From NCBI GenBank assembly GCA_964035575.1, contig OZ037840.1, forward strand, positions 248,001-312,000: DNA of 64,000 nucleotides, written 5' to 3'. Source of the DNA: Rhynchopus sp. YZ270_cl-10 (taxonomy: Eukaryota > Euglenozoa > Diplonemea > Diplonemida > Diplonemidae). Every line of letters starts with the position of its first letter. Within the stretch, counting starts at the first letter, position 1. Below are positions 1 through 11,300 of this stretch, piece by piece. A program made the translations under genes and the position numbers. The notes beneath the pieces are model-generated. The model was not told the origin of the DNA. It made no database searches and saw only the letters and a program-made list of their open reading frames with translations.

Positions 1-673
1 TGATCGTCCGCTCCATTGTTGCCTGCTCCTTCAGGATGTCACGTGCAAACCCTCTCGTTGCCACAAAGTCAATGACAAAGACGCAAGCAGCCGCCAAGGT
101 AACTGTCATAGTGTTGTTCGAGCACGGGGGCGAATCACATTCACTCAAACCACGCAAGTATTGTATCCTCCCCGACTCACCCTCCTGCGGCACAAGACCA
201 GGTAGGTCCAGAAGGCCAAACCTGAAGTACTCCTCCACGCACATGAGAGCCAACCACACAAGCGTCGTGCAGACTAGACCACCGGTGTAGCGTGTGGGCA
301 CCTGCATCACAAGCAGGAGGTCCACAATGAGCACGAGGGGTGCCCAAAACATGTCACCTTTGCAACGAGCAAGCAGGTCTGATAAAAGCACGCCTGCGTA
401 CATTGTGTACGCTATAGCTACGACGAGGAAGGTCCCAAGTTGGACCCCGCACAGTATTAACATGGTACCCACGAACGACGCCACCAGTAACATTGCAGTG
501 GTATACAAACGCACCCCGCTGTACTGGAAGGAGATGATAGAGAAACCCACAAGAAACACAAAGGCCGTCACGCTGATCGCGAAGAACAGCTCCCGCTTCC
601 TCCTCTCCTTTGCGTCAAGTGTGCCATCCAGCGTCAGTGCACCCTCCACCCATCGTGGCCACTGCAGCTTCAT
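1..673 (-). CDS. Multi-pass membrane protein, N-terminal part (runs off left edge)
   Basis: The minus strand is open from an ATG at 673 to the window edge, about 224 codons with no stop. The translation starts MKLQWPRWVEGALTLDG, has a basic stretch (KERRKR) and then roughly five or six hydrophobic spans (for example LFFAISVTAFVFLVGFSII, MLLVASFVGTMLILCGV, FLVVAIAYTMYAGVLL, APLVLIVDLLLVM, LVCTTLVWLALMCV). A loop with two cysteines and an N-glycosylation-like NNT follows, then another span and the helix FARDILKEQATMERTI at the edge. A multi-span sensor leading into a cytoplasmic helix is the general plan of membrane cyclases or kinases, but the catalytic part is outside the window, so no function is assigned. 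A possible splice acceptor (GTGCACCAG) lies just upstream of the ATG, so the true first exon may be further right. Confidence 0.7.
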   Translation of the reverse strand, partial: MKLQWPRWVEGALTLDGTLDAKERRKRELFFAISVTAFVFLVGFSIISFQYSGVRLYTTAMLLVASFVGTMLILCGVQLGTFLVVAIAYTMYAGVLLSDLLARCKGDMFWAPLVLIVDLLLVMQVPTRYTGGLVCTTLVWLALMCVEEYFRFGLLDLPGLVPQEGESGRIQYLRGLSECDSPPCSNNTMTVTLAAACVFVIDFVATRGFARDILKEQATMERTI

Positions 674-1432
674 TGCGACAGCCTGGTGCACTGTCCCCCA
701 CAAAAGACGTCAGCCAAAGGCAACCCCACTGTGTAAAAGGTGTGTCCTGTATGTGGGTGGGTGGATATGATAACAAGCTTTGTGAACACAGACTGGGCAG
801 GCTCAGTGCACACCACATGAGAGGGTGCTTTCAGCAGACAAGCGTCCAACAATAGGCAACCTTGCTGTCTCTCTCACTACTATGATATGCTCACACTGTG
901 CACGAAGGTTTTTTTTTCCCCGCATTTTTTTTTTTTTTTTACGCCGACATGTAAAACTCTCCATAATAATTGCAATAAATCAATCAAAGTGTAGCCAGTG
1001 GAGACACACCACAAGGTCAAGGTGACTTGAAGGTGCGAAGATGTTTTATAATGTTGTCGTCCTCCTCGCCATCGAAGGAGGGAAGGAACTAAATACAGCG
1101 CAGTCGAAGAGGGGGGGAATGCGATCAACCAACAAACGACAAATAAAATAGAGGGGCGGGTGTTTCATGGTTTTTTTTTGACTTTGGGTTGTGTTATGCA
1201 AAAAAAAAGGGGGTGGGGGGGGGGAATAAAATATATAATATATGTCATTCATCCTCACTTCTCCCCCCCATCCCTTCTAATGTCCTTCGCTTCAATCAAT
1301 AGCAACACCCAGCTGACTTCTTCTTTTTCTTCTTGTTTTTTGTAGTATCGACACTCACCCTGTCCGAGGATGGGTTCTGTATAAAAACAAAGTCGCCGAA
1401 GGGCTAAAATGAATTTCAAAAGGTAGAATGTA
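674..1432. other. Intergenic tract, no gene seen
   Basis: Contains long T, A and G runs (for example 906-942 and 1200-1225) and, at about 1340-1432, a cassette also found near 44140-44460: a CGACACTCACC-type motif followed by GTCGCCGAAGGGCTAAAATGAA. The cassette is cut at its right end by the element starting at 1436. No credible open frame on either strand. Confidence 0.5.
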
Positions 1433-1513
1433 TAAGGGAAAACAAACTTTCGGTCTGCGTGCGCGTCCTGCGTGCCTGGGTTTTTTTGAGATTTTCAAAA
1501 AAAAAGTTTTTTT

Positions 1514-3328
1514 CAAAAGGGGAATAGTCAGATTTACCCTACCCTATTTTGAAAAAGTTCAGACTTGCCCCAAATAAGTTCAGACTTGCCCTAAAAACAC
1601 TTTTAGGGCAAGTCTGAACTTTTTTGGGGCAATTCTGAACTTATTTTTAGGGCAAACACTTTTTTTAGGGCAAGTCTGAACTTTTTTGGGGCAAGTCTGA
1701 ACTTATTTTTAGGGCAAGTTGGGAGCTCTTGGGTCACAGAGCCCGGCGGTCGTCGTTTTTGCGTTTCAGAACTTTCTGCTGTGTCGATTCTTGTGATTCT
1801 GCTATTCGCGACTCGAGTCCTGGTAGTGAAATGAGCAACCTATGGTATGCAGCTTTTCGCGCCGCACTGCACTACACCGCGAACCGAGACCCGTACAGAA
1901 AACAGAAAACAGAAGAAAGACGTACCCAAACGCGACTCCTCCTGGTACACGACGTAGTAGTAACAAAAAAAATACCGATTAAGTACAAAGCCTTCGGGCG
2001 ACATTGTGTACATCCTACCTCTGTAGGTGATCGATACAACCAAAGAAAGCATAGTGGTGCACCCTCGGGTGTCTACACTACTGCAACAACGATTTCTATA
2101 GCTACAGTTTCCCCACCTCTACCTTTAACTTTTTAAACGAGGACTGTAACCTCCAAAACCTGATTCTTTTCTTGCTAATAGTTGCTCTGAAAGGTTGCTA
2201 CCTTCCGTAGTACAAAAGGCTTCGGCCAGACCCTAATTCTCTGGGATTACTCGGCGATTGTCGACACAACAAAAAATTCCAGAGGACTTTGTTGGTCGCC
2301 TTACTCATTTGGATCACAACGGTATGTATATGCTACTCATTACAATGTTAGCCACTTCTATTGCCAGACACCGGGGCAAATAGTAAGTGCAAGAAAACTG
2401 CTTTTTGGAAACCAGGAAAACATGATGGACACTCCACTCCACGTGCGGACATGTTTGGCACTTCTGCATGCGTGCAGTATCCAAATGTGTCCCCGTGGGA
2501 CCAAAGTGATAAAGATGTGTCCACTGTGTACAGGGAAAAAACTTTGCGCTCCCCCGGACAGTGCACAATTCAACACCCCTTGTGGGTGGTCTTGTTGCCT
2601 TTTGGAACAACAACGATTTTTCCCACGTTGTTGCATTTTGGCCAGGCATGCTCTTGAAAGCATGACAATTTGATTGCGTATGGACAAAGCAAATAACCAA
2701 GTATGAATTCTGAGTTGAAGTGTGAGAGATGTTGTGGGAAGGGGAGTTCGCTCCTTTCAACGATGACCTCGTTGTTCTTCATAGGCTCGTCTTAACCGAC
2801 CACATAAATAAAATTGTGCCGGCCTCGAAGGAATTCTAAGCACGCCCTCGTGGTAGCTAAACACTGACTCTCTCTCAATTCAACAAAGAAGGAATACTTG
2901 GTAATTTGTGGAGCACCCGTGCATGAAAATTGTAAAACTTTGCGCCCCACGTTGCCCCAGAACACGGCTTCCTTGTAACCGGTTCTGGCCCAACGTGGAC
3001 TGCCTGCTCACCCTTTCCGGGTGGCTGGTGGTTTCTGGCATCATTTTTGGGCTCCGGCTCAGTTAGGCATTTTAGGGCAATATAACAAGTCATACCATGT
3101 GGGGCCCCAAGAGTGCCCCAGCCAAAGTGGCCTGACTTGTTGCCCTAAAATAAGTTCAGACTTACCCTAAAATAAGTTCAGACTTACCCGAAAATAAGTT
3201 CAGACTTGCCCTAAAAAAGTTTTTAGGGCAAGTCTGAACTTATTTTCGGGCAAGTCTGAACTTTTTCATAGGGCAAGTCTGAACTTTTTCAAAATAGGGT
3301 AGGGTAAATCTGACTATTCCCCTTTTCA
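1514..3328. mobile_element. Nested inverted-repeat element with TTCAGACTTGCCC arrays
   Basis: Left end reads AAAAGGGGAATAGTCAG and the right end is its inverse complement, followed on both sides by inverted arrays of TTCAGACTTGCCCTAAAA-type units. The interior (2300-2760) is related in sequence to parts of the elements at 25204-26393, 34842-36144 and 58902-61417 (shared block around CCACAAGGAGTGTGAA). Several open frames occur in the interior but none resembles a known transposase. No clear target duplication was found, because both ends abut A/T runs. Confidence 0.55.
1551..1713. repeat. Subterminal array of TTCAGACTTGCCC units
   Basis: About seven 13-20 bp units of TTCAGACTTGCCC or its complement GGGCAAGTCTGAA, alternating in orientation and spaced by CTAAAAA or TTTTTT. 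A mirror-image array lies at about 3140-3300. Arrays like this at both ends of a TIR element commonly serve as transposase binding sites; that role is inferred here. Confidence 0.6.
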
Positions 3329-4032
3329 AAAAAAAGTTTTTTCTGTGGAAAGGCGAATACCGACCCCCCTGCTACCCCCGTCTCCCCCAAAAAAATTTTC
3401 CCATGGAGAGCAATCGGCTCGCGCAATCAAAAGAAGGCAGAGAAAAGGGAAAAGAAAAAAAGAAAAAAGTTGGGTACCGTGCGCCTGCGGCGCTACCTGT
3501 TCCCTACACTCCTTTATTTTTAAACATGATGTACTTATTTATGTACAGTGTTCATTTTCTTTTGAGTATGACTCCACATCCCTTCTCCCTCACGGATAAA
3601 GATCAATTAGGATACCATGGGGCACACCTGCAAGTCTGCCGCAGAGAATAATGAGCTGCTGAACCGTCTCCACCCTCGCTGTGTGAGGGCACCCCCTCCG
3701 AGGACATAACCGTCCTGGTTTTTTTATTTTTACTCTTCTCTGTGGTCACTGAACCCCCACCGCACTACAATACCATAGCTTTCTTCAGTACATTAGTGTT
3801 TCCAGTAAAACACTACAATTTCATGCCAAGTTGGGTTTTCAGACTGAAAATGACCCTTGTTGAGTACGGGTTCATACTTTGTGATAATTTGAGTCACTGA
3901 AATTTTGTCCATTTTTCCGTATATCCCCCACCATAAGCCGGGATTGGTTCGGAAATGCGGTATCCTTACTAAAACCAGAGGAATCTCGTAGTTCCTAGTA
4001 AGGGTACTTCAGTGTATTTTTGTACACACATG

Positions 4033-4145
4033 TGACCCCACCGTGGAGAGCAATCGGCTCGTGCAATCAAAAGAAAGCAGAAAAAAGGGGGAAAGAAGAA
4101 AAGGAAAAAGTTGGGTACCGTGCGCCTGCGGCGCTACCTGTTCCC
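4033..4145 (+). repeat. 110-bp GCGCCTGCGGCGC module (one copy)
   Basis: Begins GTGACCCCACCGTGGAGAGC and runs through an A/G-rich stretch to GGTACCGTGCGCCTGCGGCG and CTACCTGTTCCC. The core GCGCC-TGC-GGCGC is a perfect short hairpin. Plus-strand copies also lie near 3400-3515, 15601-15716, 23646-23760 and 24821-24930. Minus-strand copies lie near 29110-29225, 29540-29650 and 56245-56355. Diverged relatives occur near 24205-24315 and 52245-52345. Shorter pieces with just the hairpin occur at 6045 and 7755, and reduced versions at 39546 and 39650. Most copies sit inside larger TIR elements. Confidence 0.65.
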
Positions 4146-5076
4146 AGTCAAAAACACCATAATTTGATCTGAAGTTGGGTTTTCAGTCCTGAAAATGACC
4201 CTTGCTCACGAGTATGGGTTCATATTTTGTAAAAAAATAAGTCACTAAAATTGTTTCCATGTTTCCGTTTTTCCCCCACCACAGAACGGGATTGGCTCGG
4301 AAATGCCACAAAACACTGTTTTCACCCCCTTATACACAGCTGTCTGAGGTGCGTTTTTTTGGTCCCAAAACACGATTTTTCAGATTTTTCCCCCAAAAGT
4401 TAGCGCGAAGCCTGTTCTCACTCCATGAAAGAAGAACAATTTGAAAAAAACTTTTTTTTAAAACAAACTTTTTTTTGCCTGCCTGCCTGGGTTTTTCTGG
4501 GGGACGTCCCGACGCGCACGCAGACGAGAAGTTTGTTTTCCCTAATCTGTATACCTTTTAAGGTATGCAGATCTTCCTCAACCCAATGAAATTCCTGTTA
4601 AGAAAAAACACATTTTTTTTTTCTTTGAAAAATTTGGTTTGTAGTGTAGACACCCAAAGGCTGTGCTTCACTTTTTTATTTTTGTTTTTTTGTTTTTCTT
4701 TGTGCTCGATAATAATTTTGTATCCGTGCGAGACACTGAATATGCCCATCCGTTCCACTAGGTCGCTCCCTTACAGAAGCGAGAGTAAAATAATTTGTTT
4801 GATGTTCAAAACAGACGCGGCAACCACGAAGAAAGGGAAAAGAAGTCTGCCAGGATAATACTATTGCAGCCCGTAGTGGTGGCTGTGTTGTGAGAATTTC
4901 CTATCATAATACATACCGTAATCGTAAAAAAATGTTCGACCGTAAAAAAAAAAAGGTCAAACTTCCAGAAAAAAATCCTGAAAAGGTCGAACATTATTTC
5001 TGGTGTATTCCGGGGGTACCGGAAAATACAAATTTTTCATTCCAATTCACAAATTCACAACTTTTCACAACTCTTC

Positions 5077-6129
5077 CAGGCACTCCGCTAGGTACTAAAG
5101 TTCTGTTGATTGTCAACAGAACTTTTTGAAAATGGGGGAAAAAAGAAAAAAAAAAAAAGTTCTGCTAAGTGGTTCAGACCCGTTCTACCTGTCAAAAAAG
5201 CTCAGGAGAAGAAGATATGGAGAGGTGAGTGCTTAAACGCAGGGCGTTCGCCCCGGGGCGAAAAATATTTTTTTTCGTTAAAAAAATCTTTTCCTGAAAA
5301 AATGACGTTTTATTTCGCCCCAGGGCTTCGCCCCACCGGGGCGAAACCCTGTATAAATAAATAAATAAATAAAAAAAGGGGAAAAAAAAAAAAAAAAGAG
5401 AGACAGATTTCTCCCCACCACCCTGTAGACCCCCCCGGAGGGGGGGTCGCAGAGGGGTGTCCACTGTACTCAAAATCATCCGCAAACCCGCCTGCCGTGA
5501 GAGGAAGTTTCCCCAGCACTCCCGCTCGCTCCTCAATCCTGCAGTCTGCTGAAGGTGTACCGTACCCCCTGTTATAGAAGGTGTCACTGCTCGTGTCAAC
5601 TCTATCTTCAATGGCAGAGAGTTGAAAATAATCAAAATAAGGATGAAGTCTCATATGACGGATGCCTCTCTCTTGTACATCTGCTTGATTAAACAACACA
5701 AAGAGACCCTCAGTGAGGGGGGATTGATGAAATTCTCCATCGTTTTGCTGGTTTTAGTATCAGGAAAGTTCAGCTGTAATATCACTTGTGCTGGGGAAGG
5801 GATCACGCACAAATCGCAAATTTTTTTTGACCATTCAGTACCAGGGATTCACCCCACGAACTAACTTCTCTCCGGCGGGGAAAATTTTTTTGACCTATTT
5901 TAAGCACTAGTAAAAAAACGAAAATTTCGGGGTTTTTGGCATTTCGCCACGATCAGGAAAAAACGATGGCGATAGCGAACGCCCTGCTTAAACGTCCCAA
6001 AAAAGTCAAAATCGGGCGTTGGTAAAAAAAAAAGTTGCGTACCGTGCGCCTGCGGCGCAAGCATGTACCCCACCAACGTGGACCATCAACAGAATATTTT
6101 CAAAATCGGAAATCCTAGCGGAGAGCCTG
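5077..6129. mobile_element. hAT-like MITE, copy 1, split by a second hAT-like element
   Basis: TIRs CAGGCACTCCGCTAGG (left) and CCTAGCGGAGAGCCTG (right) are flanked by a perfect 8-bp duplication AACTCTTC (5069-5076 and 6130-6137). An 8-bp duplication with CAG-starting TIRs is typical of the hAT superfamily. Removing the nested element at 5240-5986 and its duplication leaves about 298 bp, matching the intact copy at 7544-7842. It contains a perfect hairpin AAAGTTCTGTTGA/TCAACAGAACTTT and the GCGCCTGCGGCGC core. It does not encode a transposase. Confidence 0.85.
5240..5986. mobile_element. hAT-like 747-bp element, copy A (nested)
   Basis: TIRs CAGGGCGTTCGC and GCGAACGCCCTG are flanked by an 8-bp duplication CTTAAACG (5232-5239 and 5987-5994). 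A near-identical 747-bp copy is at 38168-38914. The unoccupied target is visible in the paralogous sequence at 7700-7715, which reads through as GTGAGTGCTCAAACGTCCC. The left end has GGGGCGAA-type subterminal inverted repeats. A minus-strand open frame of about 130 codons (5310-5699) is shared with the other copy but has no recognised domain. Confidence 0.88.
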
Positions 6130-6277
6130 AACTCTTCACAAAAAAAAAAAAAAAACACATGGCATATACTATGTTGTGAAGATGTGTGTGAAGTCCCATG
6201 CCCCGGAACACACCAATTACGGTCGATATTTTTTTTACGATTACGGTAATACATGTCACACTACACATAGCTAGAGA

Positions 6278-6732
6278 ATGCGCATCATGCGCATGATGCG
6301 CATAATGCGCATAATGCGCATAATTGTGTTATGCGCATGTTTTTTGTGTGTTTTTTTTATGTCATGCGCATACAAAAAAACAAAAGTGGATGCGCATATT
6401 TTTTTGTGTTTTTCTTCATGCGCATGTTTTTTTGTGTTTTTTTGGTATGCGCATAACACATATGTGTGATGCGCATACCAAAAAAACACAAAAAAACACA
6501 AAAAAACACAAAAAAACATGCGCATTTTAGAAAAACACACAAAAAAATATGCGCATCAAAATGCGCATAATGCGCATGACGCGCAAAATTTTGTGTGTTT
6601 TTCTAAATGCGCATATTTTTTTGCTGTTTTTTTTAATGCGCAAAATTTTGTGTTTTTCTCTTAGAAAAAACACAAAAAAATATGCACACGACAATTTGTG
6701 TTTTTTACACAATTTGCGCATGATGCGCATTC
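6278..6732. repeat. Array of the palindromic octamer ATGCGCAT
   Basis: About 25 copies of ATGCGCAT or GCGCAT in 455 bp, separated by T-rich TTTTTTGTGTTTTT or A-rich AAAAAACACAAAAAA spacers. The whole block is flanked by inverted ends (GAATGCGCATCATGCGCA at left, its inverse at right). The octamer is self-complementary and the spacers are mutually complementary, so the block can fold on either strand. No target duplication is certain. It may be a MITE rich in a transposase or host-factor site. Confidence 0.65.
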
Positions 6733-7535
6733 TGTATCTATAGTCTACAGCTGTGGTGTGATGTATTATGTCTTATGGGCAACTCTCAGAATACAGCCAC
6801 CACTACGCAGCTCCGTGGGGAGCTGGGGTTCTATGTGGCATAAGAAAACCACCCCCATGGTGGAGGTGGGTGGGAGGTTGCGGGAGAGTGAGTGAAATAC
6901 ATGAAATCAATTTTTTTTTTTTTTTGTTGAATTTTATTCTTTTTGGTTAGCTCCTCTGTGACAGAGGGGGGAAAAAAGAAACGTTTATAAGATGAACCTA
7001 AGCCTTTCGTGCTTAGTCACCTAACAAAAGAAGAAACAAAAAAGAGGAATGTGTGCAATGTGATTGCATGTGTACGTTGCCCCCATTTTATTTTTCATTT
7101 ATTTCCAAAGCGTCGTAGCATGAGGAAGCAAAGAAAAAAAAAATAATGAATAAATTGGGACAATATCAGAATATGAACTCCCAAGCCCTCCTTTTCTTCG
7201 CTCAGTTCATCGTTGCTCACAATCATTATCGTACACAGTATCAGCTACAATAAAAGATAGAGAAAAAAAAACTGTAGATATTAATGCAGGCACCTCCGAC
7301 TGACCCACGTACGATACCAGCCATCCGGATGAAAGCACAACAAACAACAACAAAAAAAAAATCAAATATGTAACCTTGAGAAGCGGGGTATGCAGGTTTT
7401 TGGATAAAAAAAAACAGAGGAAGATTAGGTAAGACCTAAGCGTAAATCAACCTAACAAAAACTTCCCCATTTTTTTTTTTCTGGAGCCTTCAAATTATTC
7501 GCAAATAAAACACCGAACCACACAAAAAAAAAAAC
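6733..7535. other. Intergenic tract with repeat cassettes
   Basis: No gene seen. Holds one hairpin cassette (6989-7022), A- and T-runs, and near 7290-7335 a cassette reading CACCTCCGACTGACCCACGT and ending CCATCCGGATGAAAGCA. That cassette recurs near 34590-34650 and 55875-55925, and more weakly near 32690. Confidence 0.5.
6989..7022 (+). repeat. Hairpin cassette (CTCTCGT-loop family)
   Basis: AAGATGA leads into the stem CCTAAGC, a loop CTTTCGT and the return strand GCTTAG followed by TCACCT. One of about sixteen plus-strand copies in the window; see the entry at 52618-52650 for the family description. Confidence 0.6.
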
Positions 7536-7543
7536 CCCCCCAT

Positions 7544-7842
7544 CCAGGCACTCCGCTAGGTACTAAAGTTCTGTTGATTGTCAACAGAACTTTTTGAAAA
7601 TGGGGAAAAAAAGAAAAAAAAACAAAGTTCTGCTAAGTGGTTCAGACCCGTTCTACCTGTCAAAAAAGCTCAGGAGAAGAAGATATGGAGAGGTGAGTGC
7701 TCAAACGTCCCAAAAAAGTCAAAATCGGGCGTTGGTAAAAAAAAAAGTTGCGTACCGTGCGCCTGCGGCGCAAGCATGTACCCCACCAACGTGGACCATC
7801 AACAGAATATTTTCAAAATCGGAAATCCTAGCGGAGAGCCTG
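7544..7842. mobile_element. hAT-like MITE, copy 2 (uninterrupted)
   Basis: Same TIRs as the element at 5077-6129 (CAGGCACTCCGCTAGG / CCTAGCGGAGAGCCTG) with its own 8-bp duplication CCCCCATC (7536-7543 and 7843-7850). At 299 bp it is the empty-site reference for the 747-bp element nested in copy 1. The two copies are almost identical, so both insertions look recent. Confidence 0.87.
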
Positions 7843-7850
7843 CCCCCATC

Positions 7851-7851
7851 A

Positions 7852-7893
<42 letters not shown>

Positions 7894-8304
7894 GAAAAAT
7901 TTCCCGCCCCACTCCAGGGACAGTTTCTTCTTCTTCTTCTTTGCATTTTTTTAAACCGCATCCCCCCTTCTTTAGGTGATGCACTCCACCCACTTCGCCC
8001 TTACCCTTCCGCAATCCATTTAATTTTCATTTCCCCCTAAATATGCAATTTTCTGACACACACACACACAAGTGGGCCATACTCCGTTCAGGCGTTACCC
8101 ACTCTAAACCCGTTATCAAACACACACACACACACAGGGGAATAGTAGGATCGGTAAGTAAAATTTGTTTTCGTTTGATTGCACAAAAATCCTCCTGTTT
8201 TGAGGGATGACGAAAGCAAGCTTTTCGTGGGAATAAGAACATAATCCTTTTCAGCATGGTGTTCCTCCTCCTCCTCCTCCCATTCCTGGACTCCTCCTGC
8301 TGAG
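7851..8304. other. 3' flank of the TMEM43 homologue
   Basis: Starts with an A run of about 35 bases (7853-7890), then contains CTT and CA microsatellites (7928-7945, 8058-8070 and 8120-8137) and a CCT repeat near 8265-8282. No gene seen. It lies downstream of the minus-strand stop at 8305 and probably holds that gene's 3' untranslated region. Confidence 0.5.
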
Positions 8305-11300
8305 TCAATCGGAATGGCGAACATTCTTTTTGGCTTGTGTATGAGAGAAGTACATGAACGAGAGTCCCATGAGCAGCAACGTTGCTGAAAGCACCGGACG
8401 CGCGAAGAGCCAAGCCACCGCAATGATGATCAACGTCAACGCCACCGAGAGCAGGAACACCGCCGTCCCAGTCACCCAACGCAGCACCGTGCCAAAGAAC
8501 GGCACGATGTCACCAACAACGTTAACAGGCTCGACACAGATCGACATCCCAATGTACAGCACAAAGAACCCAACCACCCTCAACACCCACAACAACAGGG
8601 TGTTCTGGCTGTGCCGTGCGGCAATCAAACTGGCTGCAGAGTGCGAACCCTTTCCTACCAAAGGCAACACCGAGTTGGGCGCTCCGGTGACCGTACCGTC
8701 TGACTGCATGATACCGACCACACTGATCTGTTCGTTGCTTGGGAAGTAATCGACGGAGACACGCAGATCACCTACCTGCGGCGAATGCGGCTGGGCTCCG
8801 AGGAAGACGTGGTTGCCCTGTACGTGAACATTTGCGCCAATGTTCTTCACATTGTCTGCGTTAAGAAAGAGCCTGCTCGTCGGCAGCGCTGACACCACCT
8901 CACTCGAAGCACGCAGCTCTCCAATCGCAATGTTATTTGCAGTCGTCCGCTGCATGGACAACGACAGAGCAGGGGAAGGGTTCTGATGGCCGTGGGGGAT
9001 CTTGAAGGAGCTGTGAGTGGGGGTGGTGGGGGAGGTGGTGTGGACATAATCTGATCAAGGTCACTTTTTCATGCAGTATTAGGGGGTTTGAAAACGTTTG
9101 TTTCAACTTTGTTGTGTTTTTGTTTTTGTTTTTGCTACTCTGTTTGTTTTGTATTGTATTTTCATTGTAGTACTTTGTAAGTTGAGAGGTAGGTGCACTT
9201 CTTTGTTAAGATAGCAGTATTAGGGGGATAAATGAGTGTGTTGCAGTCCAATGAGAGGATTCAGAAGGAAGCAGAATTAGTTTAAAATTGTTTGATTTTT
9301 AGAGGGGGGGGTGCAGCAAAGCGGCTAGGGGGGTATAAAAAGTGTGCGGGTCGTGGCGACATACTTGGAGTTCTTGTACGACGACGACCAGGAGGTGTGG
9401 TAGTCGTAGTTCTTCACTGTGGTGGAGCTGCCTCCTTGCTTCTGCGTCTGGCTGCGGACAGTTTCCTGGATGTGTTGTGTGTTTTTATTTTTTATCTTAT
9501 TTATATCACATGTGAAAATGACTTTTTGCTGGGATCCTTCACAAACGGGGCGTGAAATAAAGTGAGCTTTTTTTCACGCTTGCTCTTAGTAATTTCGCTG
9601 GAGGCGTGAAAAAAAGTTTCACTGGCGTGAAAAAAAGTTTCACTGTTTTCTGTCAGTCACAAAACCACACACTCCACCCTACAAATCATGCCAAGGACCA
9701 AGAAGAAGGAGGCTATGGAGGATCTGTATGAGACCGAGCTTCTGGCAGGGTTGAAGTCAAGCACTGCATACAAAACGGAGTGGAATAAGTTTTTACAACA
9801 CAATAAAATCACGGGGCGGAAGCAGCCAAGAGAAGAACATGTGGTCTCTTACTTGACACACCTGCGCGAAGAACGCAGCTACAAAGCCAGCTCATTATGG
9901 TCGTGCTACTCTAAGCTCAACTTTATGTTCAAGACGGAGTTCGACTTTTCACTAAAGGAGTACCACCGCATCGGGCTGTTGCTGAAGACCTGGGGAAGTG
10001 ACGAATCGACGAAGAAGAGCAAGACGTTTTCGAAGGGAGAAGTGGAGATGTTTCTCAAGATGAGCGAGTTGAGCGACTGCTACTGGTGTGTCCGCAAGGC
10101 TTACGTCGCGGTGTGTTTTCTGTCGGGAATGAGATGCACAGAAGCACTGATGCTTGAGATGACAAATTATCAGGAATCACCAGTGGGATACCTCTTCACG
10201 TACCAGCACTGTGCTAAGGTGAAAAAGGCCGACATGGAGCGTGGGAGGTTTGTGGTACCAAGAGACAGCATCTACTTTTGTGTGGTGGAGGAGTACCTGA
10301 ACCGGCGCTCACCAGTTTCACAGGAGGGTCGCTTCTTCATCACTGGAACTAAGACGACAGCTGACAGAACTACTACTGGGACCTTTCGTGTGCAACCTCT
10401 TGGCATCAACAAAATGTACGGCATACCTGCAGAAGTCGCGAGGGTGCTTGCGCTGGACGGTTCGTACACTGGGCACAGCTTCCGCAGGTCTTCTGCGACT
10501 CAAGCCGCTGAGGCAGGAGCATCTATTGTACAGATGCAACGCCACTATGGGTGGGTCAGTCAGGCAATGCCACAAAGGTACACCGAAGTCACACAGGCCG
10601 GTCAAGTTGCGATGTCACAGCTGTTGACACAGAACAACAGTCCCCCAACTCAGACGCCACAAGAAGTCAAGATTAACATCAATGTGCAACAGAACAAACC
10701 ATGATCATGAGTGCAAAAAAAAAACCCCCCTTCTGTGATGCTCTATACACCTGCCCCCCCCCTACAGGCGAGATGAGTGGTGACATCTTGTAATTAGTAC
10801 CAGTCATAGGAGGCATATATCAAAAAAAGTAACCCCTTCCCTGCTTTTGATTGATGTTCACATGTTCCCCTACTCTCATTCACACTCTCACTTACAGGTA
10901 CCCACATTTTGTTCATAAAATCACTCTATTTTACGTCTCGTTTGTGAAGGATCCCAGCAAAAATATCATTTTCACTTGTAAAACAAAACTACGTATTAGT
11001 TTGAAATAAAGTGCGTTTTTTCACTTCCACGTATTTTGTCTCACTCGTGCTCTATTATTGCCCTCGCCTGCGGCTCGGGCAATAAACTCTCACTCGTGAG
11101 CCAAAATTACGTGGGCGTGAAAAAAAGTGCACTTTATTTCACGCTAATAATTAGTTATTTTTCAACGGAGTGTCCTATTTTTTTTTTCAGATTTGAGTCC
11201 TCATTTTAAATCGAGTACTTTGTCCACCTGATTTTCACCCCGCGGATAGGTCCGGATAGGCCCGTATAGGGCCGGATATGGCTGGATAGGGCCAAAAGCC

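Larger units (their letters stand above)
1436..4542. mobile_element. Harbinger-like TIR element, non-autonomous
   Basis: Terminal inverted repeats begin GGGAAAACAAACTT at 1436 and end AAGTTTGTTTTCCC at 4542. Both also contain the inverted word GTCTGCGTGCGCGTC about 20 bases in. The element is flanked on both sides by TAA (1433-1435 and 4543-4545). A GGG-starting TIR with a 3-bp TWA duplication is the hallmark of PIF/Harbinger elements. No transposase is visible. A second inverted-repeat element (1514-3328) is nested inside, and the right part carries a copy of the 110-bp GCGCCTGCGGCGC module. It interrupts a dispersed cassette, which supports the boundaries. Confidence 0.7.

Noticed and set aside
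9688-10704. Recombinase as part of a DIRS retroelement
   Set aside because: No reverse transcriptase or RNase H frame in or near the element.
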